Shown one piece after another: positions 33,616 through 36,221 of a stretch of DNA of 36,221 nt. Below the pieces are notes generated by a model. It ran no database searches. It worked only from the letters and a program-made list of their open reading frames with translations, and was not told the DNA's origin. The stretch covers positions 1 to 36,221 of the forward strand of contig MFNE01000018.1 of the NCBI GenBank assembly GCA_001783695.1. The letters are read 5' to 3'. This DNA is from Candidatus Lambdaproteobacteria bacterium RIFOXYD2_FULL_50_16. Lineage in GTDB: Bacteria > SAR324 > XYD2-FULL-50-16. The position numbers and the translations under genes were made by a program. How positions within the stretch are numbered: the stretch's first letter is position 1; the number at the start of each line of letters is the position of its first letter.

Positions 33616-34900
33616 CCTTGATCGCCAGATCCTTGATCTGCCCGGGGGCCTTAAGCTCTACGCCCTTCGCCAAGAGGGGATAAAAACCCTTACGCTTCAT
33701 GCTTGGGTTCGGGTGGGTAGTCTCTTTGAAACCCCCGAGGTCAGCGGCATTAGTCACTTTTTAGAACACATGCTTTTTCGGGGCAATCAAAAGTTGGGCG
33801 ATTCGCTAGCCCTTAGTTTGGCCATGGAAGAGTTGGGTGGGGAGATCAACGCGGCCACGGGGATCGACCAGACCGAATATTGGCTTGAGTGCCACCAATC
33901 TTATTTAGAAGAAGCCATTCGCCGGTTTTCGCAATTTCTGCGTTACCCGCTCTTTGAGCAGATCGACACCGAGAAAAAAATTATCCTTGAAGAAATCAAG
34001 GCTGATTTTAACGAGCAAGGTCATTTGATCGACGGGGATCAGGTCAGCGCACAACTCCTTTGGCCAGACTCCACCATGGGTCTGCCGATCTCTGGCACTA
34101 ATCAGTCTCTTAAAAGCTTGGGTTTAGAAGAACTTAAATATTGGTATCAAACCCACTACACCTCCGCTAATTTGATTTTGGGAATTAGTGGAGATTTTGA
34201 GCCAATCGAGGCCCAGCGGCTGTTTGCTGAAGAGATGACCGGGCTGAGTAGGGGAAAAAGAAATAGCCTGCCCCTTCCCAAAGCCAAGCTTGGCGACCAG
34301 ATCTGCTGGGTGACCGATGGGGACAGTCAATATAGCCTACACTGGACCTTTTTGCTAGAAAAACTTGACCCGCAAATTCGTCTGATCACCCAATTAATCA
34401 GTCGATTACTCGACGACGGAGCCTCTAGCCGATTGCAAAGAATTGTCCGAGAAGAAAAGGGACTGGTGTATGATATTCGCGCCCAAGCCGGGTTTTACCC
34501 TGGCGGGGCCTACCTTTGTTTAATGTCGCAAGTGGGGCCTACTAGTTTGACCGAGTTAACCGCCACCCTGGCTGATTTGTTTAAAGAAATATTAGCCCAT
34601 GGCTTTACCCAGGCGGAATTAGACCTTTGTAAACTGCGTTTTCAGACCGCGTTGGACTGTTATTTGGACAGCGCCGAAGGGCGGCTTCATGAGTTGGTCG
34701 CCCCCGACCTATTCCCCTGTTATTTAACGGTGGACGAAATTAGCGCGGCCCTGCATTGTGTTGATTTAGCCCAGGTTAACGAACTTTGCCGCCAGTATTT
34801 GACTTCCGCAAATCGGGCCTTTGTGTTTATCGGCCCAGAACCCAAAAAACTAGAGGCTCAGGTTCGTGCGCACCTTGGGGCTTGGTATTCTAAAAATTAG
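33584..34900 (+). CDS. M16-family zinc metallopeptidase
   Basis: A 438-residue M16B-type peptidase with the inverted zinc motif HFLEH (His58, Glu61, His62) and the third ligand Glu137, 75 residues later in KKIILEEIKADF. N- and C-terminal halves follow the M16 layout, with GLVYDIRAQAGFYPGGAYL in the second. No signal peptide is seen, so it should be cytoplasmic; the substrate is unknown. The ATG at 33584 lies inside folD and lacks a ribosome site. TTG codons at 33596 and 33605 are alternatives, the latter with GAGG just upstream. Many M16B proteins pair with an inactive partner; none is present in the window. Confidence 0.88.
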   Translation: MPTDLRPLNSNLDRQILDLPGGLKLYALRQEGIKTLTLHAWVRVGSLFETPEVSGISHFLEHMLFRGNQKLGDSLALSLAMEELGGEINAATGIDQTEYWLECHQSYLEEAIRRFSQFLRYPLFEQIDTEKKIILEEIKADFNEQGHLIDGDQVSAQLLWPDSTMGLPISGTNQSLKSLGLEELKYWYQTHYTSANLILGISGDFEPIEAQRLFAEEMTGLSRGKRNSLPLPKAKLGDQICWVTDGDSQYSLHWTFLLEKLDPQIRLITQLISRLLDDGASSRLQRIVREEKGLVYDIRAQAGFYPGGAYLCLMSQVGPTSLTELTATLADLFKEILAHGFTQAELDLCKLRFQTALDCYLDSAEGRLHELVAPDLFPCYLTVDEISAALHCVDLAQVNELCRQYLTSANRAFVFIGPEPKKLEAQVRAHLGAWYSKN

Positions 34901-34979
34901 TTGAATTTGGATGGGTTTACTAGTAGGAAGAAAAAGACAAATCCCCTATGTATCCAACTCCCCTAGAAACTAGGTTGCC

Positions 34980-36221
34980 ATGTTCGGTTTTAAAAAAAGT
35001 GCCTCTGCTACCGCGGGTTCCAACTCCAGAGAAGAGTCTAAATCCGCATTTTCCCTTCTGACCACCCATGTTTCCTCAGTTTTTTCACTAGCGACCAATT
35101 CTGGTGATGACATCAGTATGCTCAAGGACCGGGTAGCCAATACAGCAGCCCAAACCACCGAGCTATCGGCGACTACTGAAGAATTAGATCGGAACACCAG
35201 GGACGTTTTAGAATTGGTCAAAGAAACCAAGCTGGCGGCGGAGGCCATGGGTAAGGCGGCTGGAGTGGGCAAAGAGGTTGTGGAAAAGATGTTAGTTGGC
35301 AACCGCCAATTAGCCCAAACAACCGCGCAGTCCACCCAGATTATTGAGGAATTAAAACAAGATTCAGCTAAAATTGGGAAAGCGGTGGTCATCATTGATG
35401 AGGTTGCGACCCAAACGAACCTTTTGTCCCTTAACGCAGCCATCGAGGCCGCCAAAGCCGCCGAGCAGGGAAAGGGGTTTGCGGTGGTGGCTACAGAGGT
35501 GAGAAACCTAGCCGGTCGCGCAGCAGACGCCAGCAAAACCATTCGAGAATCGGTCGAGGTGATGCAGGCCAAGGTGGAGCAAACCTTAAAGCAATTTGCC
35601 TTAATCGCCCAAATGGCCAAAGACAATCTGGCCCAGTCTGATCAAATCCAAACAACCTTTGGTAATATTTATACCCAAGCAGGGCAGGTGGAATCCAAGG
35701 CGGCCCGTTTAGACACTTCCATGGAAGAACAGTCCATGGCTATCTCTGAAACCGCCCGCACAGTGGAGGCACTTTCCGACGATCTCAGGGAAGAGGCCGA
35801 GCGTTTAGAGGAGAACCTAGAGCCCGCAATGGCCAAAACCATCACCGAAACCGGGGCGATGACCAAAGCACTGTTCGCTCTTAACATCGCTGAAAAGGAT
35901 TTACTCGATACGGCTATTGCGGACCACAAACGCTGGGTTTACCGGATCGAACGGATGTTAGGCGGCCAGATTCAACTAACGGTCGATCAAAGCCTCGCCG
36001 ACCACCATCTTTGCCGCTTGGGTCACTGGTATTTCGACAACTCCCATCCTAATATCGAACATAAGTCTGAAGCCAAAAAACTCTTCGAAGAGATCGACAA
36101 ACCCCACCAACGGATTCACCGGGTCTTTTACGACCTGATCCAATTTCACCAACAAGGCAAAAATACTGCCGAAATGGAGTCTGAACTCCAACGCCTTTCC
36201 AAAGATATCGTCGCCAAACTA
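34980..36221 (+). CDS. Cytoplasmic methyl-accepting chemotaxis protein with C-terminal CZB domain (3' end cut off)
   Basis: The frame is open from the ATG at 34980 through the window edge, giving 414 residues without a stop. No transmembrane helix or periplasmic sensor is seen; the protein starts directly with the helical bundle. The signalling tip [40 protein letters not shown] (near residues 142-181) identifies a chemoreceptor that controls CheA. From about residue 310 a CZB zinc-binding domain follows: [18 protein letters not shown] and HQRIH, holding the expected three His and one Cys. Such receptors sense zinc, or in some cases oxidants. It lies 79 bp after the peptidase gene. Flagellar and che genes are not in the window. 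Confidence 0.92.
   Translation, partial: MFGFKKSASATAGSNSREESKSAFSLLTTHVSSVFSLATNSGDDISMLKDRVANTAAQTTELSATTEELDRNTRDVLELVKETKLAAEAMGKAAGVGKEVVEKMLVGNRQLAQTTAQSTQIIEELKQDSAKIGKAVVIIDEVATQTNLLSLNAAIEAAKAAEQGKGFAVVATEVRNLAGRAADASKTIRESVEVMQAKVEQTLKQFALIAQMAKDNLAQSDQIQTTFGNIYTQAGQVESKAARLDTSMEEQSMAISETARTVEALSDDLREEAERLEENLEPAMAKTITETGAMTKALFALNIAEKDLLDTAIADHKRWVYRIERMLGGQIQLTVDQSLADHHLCRLGHWYFDNSHPNIEHKSEAKKLFEEIDKPHQRIHRVFYDLIQFHQQGKNTAEMESELQRLSKDIVAKL

Noticed and set aside
34970-35626. Minus-strand open frame of about 218 codons
   Set aside because: It is antisense to the chemoreceptor, whose plus-strand frame carries the unmistakable MCP signalling tip and CZB motifs; the minus product is a Ser/Ala-rich shadow.

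Overview
The window reads as chromosomal core genome of a Gram-negative, probably motile bacterium using the standard genetic code, with base composition near 50% GC by eye. It encodes a Tol envelope system, an LPS-export permease, a probable outer-membrane barrel, a MurE carrying the meso-diaminopimelate motif DNPR, glutathione synthetase and a chemoreceptor. Together these point to a proteobacterium-like lineage. The unusual gene fusions suggest one well away from Enterobacteria, but I cannot name it from sequence alone. I see no phage, plasmid, transposase or CRISPR array. The only repeat-type element is a two-copy 93-bp palindrome-bearing repeat at 215-405.

Layout. 1-2250: the tail of a partial gene, the repeat, a nitroreductase, then rplM-rpsI behind a clear sigma70-type promoter and closed by a strong hairpin terminator. 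2290-3535 (minus): a small unknown gene and a receiver + histidine-kinase-type ATPase protein. 3651-7809 (plus): a very close LsrF homologue, a fused class II aldolase/short-chain dehydrogenase and one LptF/LptG-type permease. 7666-20864 (minus): about 13 kb all on one strand, running from a tRNA with anticodon CAT through a zinc-ribbon coiled-coil protein, a CorC-type CBS protein, a secreted hypothetical protein, a MurE-Alr fusion, tolQ-tolR-tolA-tolB, a CpoB-like protein, a Nit amidase, a RadC protein with an extra N-terminal region, and obgE. Most junctions from the hypothetical protein onward are 1-7 bp gaps or short overlaps, so this is probably one translationally coupled operon joining peptidoglycan precursor synthesis to the Tol machine. 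The obgE tail overlaps the 3' end of the permease gene by 144 bp on opposite strands.

20999-23134 (plus): enolase, an FtsB-type septum protein and a YidD-like protein that has lost all the family cysteines. 23135-24539: two gene-poor stretches around a small hypothetical gene. 24540-28598 (minus): an orphan LuxR-type response regulator, then CorA and a large MscS-type channel as a pair. 28760-30954 (plus): glutathione synthetase and a probable outer-membrane barrel. 30962-31678 (minus): rsmE. 31766-36221 (plus): transaldolase, folD and an M16 peptidase packed tightly, then a cytoplasmic chemoreceptor with a C-terminal zinc-binding CZB domain that runs off the window.

The most unusual items are (i) the RadC JAMM domain fused behind what looks like a degenerate endonuclease III module with a four-cysteine iron-sulfur motif; (ii) the MurE-Alr fusion leading a tol operon that has no pal; (iii) the cysteine-free YidD relative; and (iv) LsrF without any other lsr gene, beside a RhaD-type aldolase/dehydrogenase.
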